Shown one piece after another: positions 30,301-39,400 of a stretch of DNA of 64,000 nucleotides. The stretch is from Smittia aterrima (taxonomy: Eukaryota > Arthropoda > Insecta > Diptera > Chironomidae). Within the stretch, counting starts at the first letter, position 1; the number at the start of each line of letters is the position of its first letter. Location: contig CP093829.1 in assembly GCA_033063855.1 (NCBI GenBank), positions 9,062,243-9,126,242 of the forward strand. The letters are read 5' to 3'. The notes under the pieces are model-generated. The model was given only the letters and a program-made list of their open reading frames with translations. It was not told the DNA's origin and searched no databases. A program made the position numbers and the translations under genes.

Positions 30301-32533
30301 CTCTGAAAGTTTCACCTATTTAAGAACTTTTTTTCGCCCAAAGCTTCTTATCTCAAGTTCCCTTAGTTTCTATGAAACATCTCGTTTGGCATCGTTTAAT
30401 GAACAGCGTCATCAATCTACAGCAACGTCTACCTCCGCATATCTCTCACTCGACATCTCGACATTATCAAAATAATTAAACGTTGTTTTTTTTTTGATAA
30501 CGTATCGTGCGCGTCATGACGGAAGAGAACGACAAAGTGACTTTCATTAACTTTCACTCCATTGAATTAATAATAACGATGTAAATAGCATCATACGTCT
30601 GAAAGTAATGTCTTCATAATCGCGTAGGCTTACAACGCGCATAAGACTCTACGACAGCATGAAGAATCGATATTGCGATATTAAATTTTGATGCGATAAA
30701 AAATCTTTTTTATGCAGACACAGAGAGTTGATTAAAAGAATAACAATTGGATTCTCAAGTCACAGACGAACGAGGGTGAGAGAAACCTTTGAGATTATGA
30801 TATTCAAAACGTTCTTAGATTCTCAAGTGTCTCATCTTCGTAAAAGCGATCTTTAGCATAGCTTTTAAAGCTCTTCCTATTAGTAACATTTTCTGCTTTC
30901 TCCACTTGAGTGCGTTGAGTGTTCTCTTCACAATTATTCGCCTCTTGAAGGATTACAAATAAAAAATCGATCCTTCTTCGATAGAAAAATTTATATGTCT
31001 AGTATTTCCGGTCTGTTGGGGATACGAGGAATGCAAATGGAATCGAATGGGAGCTGACGTCACTAGCGACCCCCTAAAGAGCGAGAGACTGATGGATTTA
31101 TTTGATATCCGTGTTAAACATTTGTGTGACAACATTTGCTTAGTGATTTACAAAGCGAAATCAACGTCCCCCTTTCAACCTCACTGACAGATGAGAAGTA
31201 ATCGAATTTCCAATAAGAGAAAATCATATTCGATATTGATGTTACTATGAAAACTCTCGAGCATATTGTTTTGATGTGATGAAAGAGAAATGAAATTGGA
31301 AATTTGCGTTTGTTCTTTTCGAAGGGAAAGCAAAAAGACAAATGAACTTTTAAGCGAGTTTTCTGTTGGTTGTATTCATTAGTCGCGTTCGTAAATTAAT
31401 TTTCTAACAAATTAAGCCAATTAGAGCTTTTTCACAAATTGTGTTTATGAACGATGAAAAACAGAATTTGTGTTACAACCAAAGTTTGGGTTTATCAACT
31501 TGTTGTTTCCTTCAATCCCAAGGCACTTTATCGATGTTTGTTTGTTCTCTACCTCTTTAACATTTCAGAGCCCAAACCAACAATAGAAGGAGCTACATCA
31601 ACTCTACCGTCGATTAAATGCCAAAGAATGCCAAAAGCTAGGAAAAGAAGATTAAAAGCAAAAACAAATGTACGTCAAATTGACGAGAAGACCTATGCAT
31701 GAAGACCTCCGTCTTATCAATAGAGCTGACGTCATTCTATGAACTTCCATTCATTGATTGAACTTGTGAAGAGGAAAAGTTTATAAAAACTTTTTTTAGA
31801 GACCGCAGCAGATAATTTGACATCTTCGAACATTGACATCAAGTGGAACCTTCTGGGGCTTGTGTCCAGACACAACAAAGCGAATCGTCCCTCTTCATTT
31901 ATTGTCATTCCATTAATATTTGAACGTTGATAAACAACTCTCACGTCATTCGCAATAATTAAAGTTTAGTGAATTTTTAACGAAGAATTTAATTGCGAAA
32001 CCTCAACGTAATAGAAAGTTTATCGTCCCGCAGGACTATCTAGAAAAAGGTAAAAGGTCGACGTGGAAACATTTATCGGTGATTTGATCAAACCACGAGT
32101 CGAAAAGTAGAAAACGTACAACAAACTCGGCCAGTTGTCGTCGAAGAGAGTAAAATCAATAAAGTAAATTACGAAAGTGACTGAACTGGAAAATCGATGG
32201 AGAAGGACAGTTTACGATGGCTCTAAGGATGATTGAGAGGTCGCTTATGTCTTAGTTCACGTGTCGCGTTTGTACGTTTATTTCAATGAGTTCAACAGAT
32301 GGCTCAATCGTCCATCTGGTGGATTAGCGATTAACAACTCTCTTAAGTGAGCTGGAAACTTATTTTTTCAGCTGTTGGCCAGTCGCCAGCTAAATAAATA
32401 GCTCGCAAACAAATGATCCTTTCGCATGATGCAAAAACATGTCGTGCAGAGTCACTCACCTTTGTCCATCGTCAGTGAATGCGAAGTCGCCCAGCAGCAA
32501 ATCGCGAAAGCGATATCGAGGCGGAAGTGACAT
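323..32533 (-). CDS. SLO2: Slo2/KCNT-type sodium-activated potassium channel, 5' part (3' end beyond window)
   Basis: Large-conductance K+ channel of the Slack/Slick family, in the neuronal plasma membrane. Exons in coding order: 32460-32533 (or 21357-21604), 4989-5068, 3849-3948, 3187-3385, 3043-3117, 2903-2986, 2740-2834, 2570-2594, 2187-2345, 1382-1645, 982-1323, 585-709, 323-522. All have GT/AG ends and all junction phases agree; the last donor is at 322, so the gene continues left. Visible hallmarks: YYVNENTFKERLQLYFIKNQ near the N-terminus; LFIPVFLNCWLAKHSLENMF in the S4 region; the pore TFSTVGYGDYVPDIWPSQ with its GYGD filter; and RCK1 (HRAQSEKHVVVC, MDFLNEFYAHPLLQD, WAVKDFAPN, HTSRGQEGQ, ILLNPGPRH, ITKEENSAF). 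About 607 residues are present; the family is usually over 1,000, so the rest of RCK2 and the C-terminus are missing here. S4 lacks the dense arginine array of Kv channels, as expected for Slo2. Motif order matches mammalian KCNT1/KCNT2 throughout. Confidence 0.93.
5069..21356. other. long Slo2 intron
   Basis: About 16.3 kb of AT-rich sequence between the first common exon and alternative exon B. Open frames here are short, start mostly with non-ATG codons, and show no recognisable domain. The exception worth noting is the minus-strand frame at 10554-10889, listed separately. No tRNA, rRNA, CRISPR-like array or clear transposon was seen. An intron this long next to an alternative promoter is a plausible home for enhancers, but no specific site is called. 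Confidence 0.5.
10554..10889 (-). CDS. candidate small protein or exon inside the Slo2 intron (unknown)
   Basis: An ATG-started frame of 111 residues, not recognised. The middle reads like real coding sequence: a lysine/arginine-rich helix (LQREEANKKKKKIELRQRRG, residues about 27-46) followed by the polar stretch PSRLFEKTPMNPSDSLDEIA. Two donor-like sequences occur inside it (CGT|GTGAGT, and AAG|GTTTGA near the end), so it could be one exon of a spliced gene instead of a single-exon gene. The opposite strand is also open for 91 codons, which lowers confidence. It lies in the same orientation as Slo2 but fits no Slo2 domain. Confidence 0.25.
   Translation of the reverse strand: MKFTFSSLHQTTSKCRMSMFFFRLHNLQREEANKKKKKIELRQRRGAKVFRRVSRADLNHLTAPSRLFEKTPMNPSDSLDEIALQIPRFDYVLSFCFLRFTRKQFRHCYVC
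21357..21604 (-). CDS. SLO2: Slo2 alternative first coding exon B
   Basis: An ATG at 21602-21604 (a second in-frame ATG three codons on) opens an 82-residue frame beginning MKTMDRYRVSYSALGMSDEN. It is rich in Ser, Arg and Pro, includes SRRGSKLFQRPRSLSVWSTS with basic-directed phosphosite-like serines, and ends FDE plus CG before a GTAATT donor. The phase-2 CG combines with the A that starts the exon at 5068 to restore arginine and VRVEYYVNENTF, exactly as exon A does. The two exons cannot be joined to each other without a stray acceptor, so they look mutually exclusive, driven by separate promoters. I do not recognise the sequence itself; assignment rests on strand, phase, donor and position. 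Confidence 0.62.
21605..32459. other. Slo2 intron between alternative first exons; promoter of exon B expected at its left end
   Basis: About 10.9 kb with no recognisable gene. The first ~130 bp to the right of exon B (21605-21730) includes a NotI-like GC-rich patch, GCGGCCGC, that stands out from the AT-rich surroundings and may belong to the exon B promoter or 5' UTR. The longest frame inside (25583-26014) has no coding character. Confidence 0.45.
32460..32533 (-). CDS. SLO2: Slo2 first coding exon A (Slick/Slack-A-like N-terminus)
   Basis: Encodes MSLPPRYRFRDLLLGD followed by FAFTDDGQ and two bases (AG) of an arginine codon, then a GTGAGT donor. Joined to the exon at 5068, which starts with A, it reads DDGQRVRVEYYVNENTF. 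This mirrors the N-terminus of mammalian KCNT2, where PPRYRFRDLLLGD precedes RVQVEFYMNENTF. The ATG at 32531-32533 is the most conservative start. The frame stays open upstream to about 32671 without another ATG, so an upstream exon joining at the CAG near 32560 is possible. The exon lies 27 kb from the channel core, so it defines a very long first intron. Confidence 0.88.
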
Positions 32534-32671
32534 TTTATTGATATCCAAATCATCGGATGACTGTTGAAAGACATCATCAACTAACGCTCCATCATTTGTC
32601 ACAGTTGTGTTCGCAGCAACGTATCCATCGTTTCGCCGCGACTGGCGCGAGTTTACAATCCGTGACAACAC

Positions 32672-34051
32672 TTTTACGATGTTTTCGACGTGTTTCGGAA
32701 GAAACTTTGGCGAAGACTTCTTCGATTAAAAGCTTTCAATTTCACTTCACTTGCATGGAGTTCGAGAATTCAATCAACACAAAATAATTTCGAATGAAGC
32801 GCCGGAGAAAATTGGAAAACTTTCTCAGTTCAAACTTAATTTTATTACTTTGCAAATGTGCTGCTGATGGGACACTCAATTTCACAACATTAACATCAAT
32901 TACGATTATTGAATTTTCCCAATCTTCGTTTTATCGCAATCTTCTTCTTCGCGTCTTGTCGTAAATGATTTTAATTGTAAATTGTCTAAAACATTTTTTT
33001 TTGCTTTCTTTCAAAACTTTTCTTGTTCGACTGGAAAGCGAAGAAAATCGGTTTCGGCTCACAACTATTTTTAGACACTCTTTTGACGCAACCCGAAATA
33101 TGTAATGCTCGATAGCTTTAATTTACTTTTCTTGTCCTTTGAATTAAAATCTTCTTAGAACTGATCTCTGACTCCTTTCAAGACGTCAGTAGACTCAACT
33201 GATGTAAACACTCAAAACGCCTCTTCTCAAGAAAAAAAAACTTTCTCACTGCTAATGACTTCGAATACACTTCTGTCAGTCAAAGCTTTAAGTTCATGAT
33301 TCCCCGCAATATTTTTCTGCTTACTCAACTCCGACTCAACTCGTTGATGAATTTGTTTACGGAGAAAATCTCTTGTGACTCTGGTAAAACTTTTGTGTTC
33401 AGTGACGGTGTGGGGCAAAAAGGAAGCCAACAAACAGTCGATTAAATATTCATTTGTTTCCTTTAATAAATAATAACCACGGAGTAACTAGCGGAGTTTC
33501 GGGAACTTTTGGTTGTTGCCTGAACACGATTCAGATTCAACTGAAAATACTTTTCAACATTGTCCGACGATTCTGCTTTTCACATTTCTTTTTCTTCACA
33601 AAAGGTTTTCTCTCCTTTACCGAACATTTTCGACAAGCGAATCCGAGAACGAAACGATTTCACTCTCTTCGCGATCAAACTGAGAGGATTCACGTGTTGA
33701 TATCGTTATCACTTCTCGTACAGATTTCTTATCTTTTAATTTGTTTGATGAGAAGATTCCACAGAACTTTGTTTTGTTTTCTAATGAATTCTTAGTTCTC
33801 AAAGATTTTCAATTTCATTTTTCTTATAAAAGCTTCTCTCTCATTTTTCTTTCACTGAAAAGCTCTGCGAAAGCTTCAACTGGAGAAAATAGAAGAAAAC
33901 TCGCAGCCGAGCAACGCAACGGATCACAACAAAAAGCTTTCGTTAAACATTCGATGTGTTGCTATGGAAATTTTGTTTTCACGACTTCGACACTAAGTGA
34001 AAGTCCTTTTTGTGAAATTAATAATTATCGATATCTTAAGAAAGTGACGAA
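32672..34051. promoter_or_regulatory. divergent intergenic region between Slo2 exon A and TMEM138
   Basis: About 1.4 kb separates the minus-strand Slo2 distal first exon from the plus-strand TMEM138 start. It must hold the 5' UTRs and promoters of both genes if the models are right. No clear TATA box was identified. Open frames here have no recognisable content. Confidence 0.4.
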
Positions 34052-34593
34052 ATGATTCGTCTATCTCTAAGACGATATTCATTTATTCTTTCAGTTCAAT
34101 TAACTTTCCTTGCAAGCGATTTATTGTTCAACAGCATTGGAGTTTTCTTGAGCGATGAGAAGTCAATCAAGTTCCTTTATTTCCTTCAAGATGCTTTCCT
34201 CATCTTATCGCTCGCTTCCTTGGTCTACAGTTGTTACTCAACTTACGTTTATCAAGCTGGACTCACATCAATTATTAATCGACAATTCAGAGTTCCAGTG
34301 ATTGTCACATTGATTTACATTCTTCTCTCGATAAGCTTACACATTTGCACAATCTTCTCTGGAAAGTATCAGGAAGGAGTTTGGCCTAAATATATTACAA
34401 CTCTCTTTGTGATTCAGAAATTGTGTAAGTTAACATCGCCATTTCTCCTAATTTCGTTTTACTTAAGCAGCTCATTATATTTTCAGGGTGTCCCATCAAC
34501 TTTTACTTCTTCAAGCGATCTATTCTCATCATCTCGGACCCTCGCTTCTACGAAAATTTCGACTGGATCAACGAACAAATAAGAAAGAACTAA
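34052..34593 (+). CDS. TMEM138: transmembrane protein 138 (ciliary membrane/transition-zone protein)
   Basis: Two exons, 34052-34424 and 34487-34593, separated by a 62-bp GT/AG intron, give 159 residues; human TMEM138 has 162. Shared features include an N-terminal SLRRYSFILSVQLTFLASDL segment, FLQDAFLILSL, the motif VYQAGLTSII (human FQAGLVNLL), a third segment ending LLSISLHI, and a C-terminus FYFFKRSILIISDPRFYENF (human YFYKR...DPHFYQDS). Four hydrophobic segments are visible. In vertebrates the protein is needed for ciliogenesis and its loss causes Joubert syndrome; in insects the expected sites are sensory neurons and sperm. Reading through the intron gives a false serine-rich tail, so the spliced model is clearly preferred. 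The start context is GACGAAATG. Confidence 0.9.
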
Positions 34594-34600
34594 GATCTGA

Positions 34601-34606
34601 AATAAA
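34601..34606 (+). terminator. polyadenylation signal for TMEM138
   Basis: AATAAA eight bases past the TMEM138 stop codon. If used, the 3' UTR is very short. The convergent KH-protein gene ends about 400 bp further on. Confidence 0.45.
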
Positions 34607-35011
34607 TCACATTCATTCAAGAGAAATAAAACTTGATATTCTTGTTTTAACGTTACAAAGCATCATTTTGTTTTCATTTATTGATTCAAAGCATTTTTCA
34701 TGGAGATTATCAAAAATAAGGTTTTTAAGTCTTTCACCAGCAGAGGCGCTTTTCATTTTTAATTGGAATGGAAAATTACTTAAAACATAGGAGACGAATC
34801 ATTTTTTTTAAACACTAAAATAGTGGGGAAAGAGAGAAGCTCTGAAGATTTTACAAATTGGAGAAAAACTAAGAGTGTATAATCGAATGCTGAGAGTTGA
34901 TAAGCACAGCCATGTTGTCGGTGGCAGTCTTATTTTAACGTCTTTCAACTAGAGACATGAGTGGGTAATTTTACTCTTAATGCAGCGTTACGAGATGACG
35001 ACATGGAAATT

Positions 35012-35742
35012 TTACCATCCTCCTGACTGGCCTCCGTCTCCACGACCTCCGCGATTGCCCCATTGCTGGCCTTCTTCACGAGGTTGTCGTTGTTGGTAGC
35101 CGCCTAAAATAATTAAATTGAATATTCGTTCGAAAGGATTTCGTTTTGTTTCCTCTTACCTTGTTGGTAGCCGCCGCCTCCGGAGTTTCCGTAGCTGCGT
35201 TGTTGGTATCCTGAGAAAGATAAAAAAAATTATTAATTTAAGTGAAAAATATTTTTTTGCGTTTTAATTTTTTGGGAATAGATTCAGACTCCTTTTAAAC
35301 CGTCGTTAGTTCATCCGAAGATAAACTTCCGTGGAAACCGCAAAAGAATTAACAAATTTTTCATCATAATGGAGGAGTGTTGCAAATTACTGTGAAATTA
35401 TCGAAACTTACCTCCGCCGCCTCCTTGACGATCATTGTGTCCACGGTATCCGCCACCACCTGGCTGGCAGAAACGCTCTTGGATAGCAGCAATTGCGTTT
35501 TGGACATCGTCATCAGCTCCGCGAACTTCGGCGGTACGATTTCCCTCCTAAGATGCAAGCGAAAATGAAACGGCCATTGTTAAAAATTTTCGTAAAGAAG
35601 AAAAACTGTTTGGACTTACAGCGTCGTCTTCCTTTGAGATGCTGATGTGCACGTTGTACTCAGACTGCAACTGTTGGATTGTTGCTCCACGTGGTCCAAT
35701 AAGTTTGCCTACAAGGCGTGACTCGATTAAGACAGATCCCAT
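35012..35742 (-). CDS. small single-KH-domain, RGG/GYQQ-rich RNA-binding protein
   Basis: Four coding exons in order: 35620-35742, 35412-35547, 35160-35210 and 35012-35103. They total 402 bp and 133 residues with consistent phases. Residues 1-67 form one KH domain: GSVLIESRLVGKLIGPRGAT carries the GxxG loop as GPRG, followed by IQQLQSEYNVHISISKEDDA and EVRGADDDVQNAIAAIQERF. The remainder is glycine, arginine and glutamine rich, with GYQQR/GYQQG units and a terminal RGG-type tail ending GGQSGGW. Such tails bind RNA and favour condensates; arginine methylation is likely (family knowledge). The ATG lies 12 bases inside its exon, whose acceptor is near 35755, so a 5' UTR exon is expected upstream, perhaps ending at the GTAAGT donor near 35885-35890. 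I do not recognise the orthologue. Extra 5' coding exons are possible. Confidence 0.78.
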
Positions 35743-36444
35743 TATGCTGCTTTTCTGTTTAAGATGACAAGAAAAAAAATTATTTTAATTTTGAGGTTCA
35801 AAAGTCCGCTTCGAAATTTTCACTTCATTTCCACATTATTTCGGGAAACTTCATGCTCTTCCGACGCAGAATGATTAGCTGAACAAACTTACGGTATTAT
35901 TTCGTTGATTAAATGCAAGTTGCAGATTTTAAATGATTTTCCAAAGACCGCGTTCCTAGTCAACGATTTGTTCGTTTGTGTGAGTGCAAACGAAAATTTT
36001 GGCTTGAACTGCGACTGGTTTCGTTTCTCCGGCAAAAATCAAACAAGCCCCGCGACTGATCCAAAGAAAAATTTATCCGTCAGTCGCACGGATACAACGA
36101 TTAATAATTGCCTGGTTTGATTTTAAATTTCTTTTTTTATCAAGCCATCTTGAGTGGCTTTGTAATTCGGAAATGTTAATTCGCGAGTGTGAAGAACAAA
36201 GTTTTTTATTTGCATCGATTTGAGGAGTTTGAGTCGATAACAACAAGTGAAATTGAAGTTTAAAGAAAAAGTTGGCGACTGGCAAGTTTTGTGCCTCAAA
36301 TTGAACAAATCGTGAAAGTTTCAAGTGATTTTTATTCGACCTAATCATTCCGGTTGCTAAGTTGCTCAAGAAACCGAAGAGATAATCAAAGCATCGACAC
36401 AAACAGTAAACATATTTCATCGAGAACATCAGAATTCTACAAAA
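35743..36444. promoter_or_regulatory. head-to-head region between the KH-protein gene and a putative distal Pkn first exon
   Basis: About 700 bp expected to hold the minus-strand KH gene's 5' UTR exon (donor GTAAGT near 35885-35890) and the plus-strand leader before the ATG at 36445. Frames on the minus strand here (for example 36073-36429) have no recognisable content. Confidence 0.35.
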
Positions 36445-36459
36445 ATGGCTGAAAATCAG
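36445..36459 (+). CDS. Pkn: possible distal first coding exon of Pkn (MAENQ)
   Basis: ATGGCTGAAAATCAG in a good start context (ACAAAAATGG), followed by GTTCGT as a weak donor. Phase 0 matches the acceptor of the common Pkn exon at 43668, giving MAENQ then NEYIKYPVLY. The sequence is too short for similarity to help, and a 7.2-kb intron would be required. The frame otherwise reads on for 51 codons. Treat as a candidate only. Confidence 0.28.
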
Positions 36460-39400
36460 GTTCGTTCGTTGGCTCCATACGAAATGGTGTTACACGATTT
36501 CAGGTTGATCGCCGTCATCTTCACATCGCATTGTGAAAAATCGAGAAAGAGAATGCGAGAAGAAGTCGCTTTTTGGCACTTTTCCAATCAAACATAAGAA
36601 GTAAACAATAATCTCGTCGTCGTCCTCTCGTAGAATTGAATCATCAGAATTTCCTGTGATCGATGATCATTAAATTGTTTTGAAGGTGAAATAGGAGAGA
36701 TTGCTTCCGATTTAAAATTATTGGGAAGTGTTCGCGTTTCATGTGAATTTGATTCTCTTTGTGCATGTTGATTCATGTTTGACTCTCGAGCGCGATCTTC
36801 TGTGAAACTTTGTGCAACTCACGATATCTTCGCAACGCTTCACAGAAAACTATTTCACTGACGAGATATTTCCCACAAATAGATTAAAACAAACTCGTCG
36901 CTTCCCTCTAACGACGATCGTCACAGAACGAAACACTTGTTGAACGTCTCTTCGTATTTTCCCAATCGCGATAGGAATTTAATTAGCGGGATGACTTAAA
37001 AAAAACTGTCGACTCGCGTGGTAGTTGGACAGGCGTCGGACTTTTTCGCTTCTTACCATTCGCTCGGTCAGCGGCTATCAGAAGTTCAAATGCCCACAGT
37101 GTTGACGAAAAGGAACAAGAGAGGAAAAGAAAAAAAGTTTCTTAATACGTGTCAATATCTTTAATCGCTGAATTACAAATTTCAACACACGAAACATAGT
37201 TCGTTGCATGTTCTCTTGTTTCTTTAATTCTTTGCAACTCTTGTTGATGTTTTCTTACAAAAATAAATCACAATCGCGCTAGCTTATCTCGTTGATAAGA
37301 TTTTTACGCAATCACGTCTCAGCAAAAAAAGTTCCTTTACAGTTAAACAATTTGTAACGAAGTAGGCCAAACATTTCTCCTGATCTCCATTAAATCTCAT
37401 CATCATCCGCTTTGGACGATTCTAATTGCACTTCCTCTCGTATTTCTCTCTCGCTCGCTCGATGAAAACCACATCAAGCAAGCAATAAACAAATGTTAGA
37501 AAATAATAACAATAGAGGCTGCTGCTGCGAATATCATCATTACTGAACGCAATAGAGCGAAGGAAACAAAAAGGCAGAAGCTGAAAACTGAGCGAATCTG
37601 CTCGCTGCTATATTTTATGACGTGAATTTGCGTTTTCTCATTCAAGTCGGAGATTGCACGTTGTAATTGATTCAGACCGCAAAAAATCCGAGCCTCCATT
37701 TACGAGTTGTTTTCATTCTCTAATCGATCGATCGCTTGTTCGAATTACTTCTCGATGCAAAAGTCTTTTACATTTCCAAGACATCTACATTTGCTTTGGT
37801 TTTGATTTCACTCTTCAAAAAGATAAAAGTTCTCACGTCATATTTGCTCATTGTTGAGTTATCGCTTTCAAGTTTCAAGCTTCATTAAAAGCTTTTCTAG
37901 TCGATTGTTTCTCGTAGTCACATTCACGAATCATGTTGATTCCCTTTCGAAATGTCTTGGAAATATTTTATGAACGGTGGAAAAATGCTCGCGATGCACT
38001 CGAGCAAATTGCAGTAGCATTCTTTCATCGCGACAATAAGAAACAATGGCAGCGTTAAAGATAATTTCTATTGAATGAGAATTTATTTTGCGAGACGTTT
38101 CTCTCGTTTTCTTTATGCATAAGCGAAACGGGGTCGTTCTGCGTCGTTCTAAAATTGGATGGAAAATAATTACACCAAATAGTTCCAATTTTCTACTTAC
38201 ACCACATCCAATGACATCCATGACGTCAATCTGCTTTGCACATGATGGGAATTAATTACGATACGTTCGAGGCTTAGCAGACGAGGATTGTCGAAGTGTG
38301 TCACGATTAAGAAAAATAAGCAGTAAATTCTTAGAAGAACACGTGTTGGATCCATTTAAACTCTGTTGCATGTACAACTCAAATTAGCGACCGATTGACA
38401 TGTTTTCGTTTTATTCAATTTCCGCTGATATTTTGTGGTGGAAAGAGTTTCGCTGTCTAAATTCGTTGAAACTTTTTTTTCATTTGAAAGATTATCGATA
38501 AAATGTCGACTTTTGTTAAAGAGTCTCATTGCTTTAGAGTCGACGTCCATTCGCCCACAAACATTTACGAGACCATAAAGTGAATCAGACATTGAGACTT
38601 GGATCTTGTTTGCATGCCAAAATAAACTTTAGGAGAATTGATTACCGAGAATTATTAAAGCCAAATTAAGATTTTTGTTTGTTTGTTAGTCTCTGGCGAT
38701 GTTGAGGAGCTTCGTGCTCCAGATTGATAATCAATAAACGTAAATGAGAACTTGTAGTTATTTTTAACGAAAGAGAAAAACCCAAAACTATCTTGAGAGT
38801 TCCGTTTTATACTTTTCGAAGAGTTAGAGATAGAGAGAGAGTGCAATAGTAATAAAAACTTTGCTTTACTGAGAAGTGAAGATATTTAACTGTTACGCAA
38901 AGTCTGCTCCTTTGTACGTTCGAAGAAATAATTACCAGAAACTTTTTTCAACAAAATTATTGAACATTTTCTCATTTTAATTTCACTTTCTAAATATTCA
39001 AGAGCCTCCGAGTTAATCCAATAAAAGTTTAAACGACCAGCATGTGTCTTTGAAATCCGCATCCTCTCTCACTCTGATCATGAACTCGCCGAATTGAAAT
39101 ATCAAAACATTTCGTTTATATAACAAAAGAAAGATTTTCTAAGGTCGTAACTTGTCTTCGAGCGGTAAACGAAGCTGAGAGTACATCTTGGTCTCTTGTA
39201 AATATTCGTGCGACTCGTAGTTTGCATATTTGTCTTGCTTTACATTTCCCGAGCTGACGTGTAGACTCAAACAATAATAATAGCTCAAGTGCCCAACTTG
39301 CCTTCGCAGCGCTTAGATAATAGCGATCGATGAAAGACACCAACCCGATACGTTACAATCGCCTTTGCTGCTCGTGTATGATTTTCTCTTTGCTTTTGTT

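Noticed and set aside
34425..34582. Serine-rich C-terminal tail of TMEM138 in the unspliced frame
   Set aside because: A 62-bp GT/AG intron removes this reading, and the spliced frame gives the family C-terminus FYFFKRSILIISDPRFYENF.
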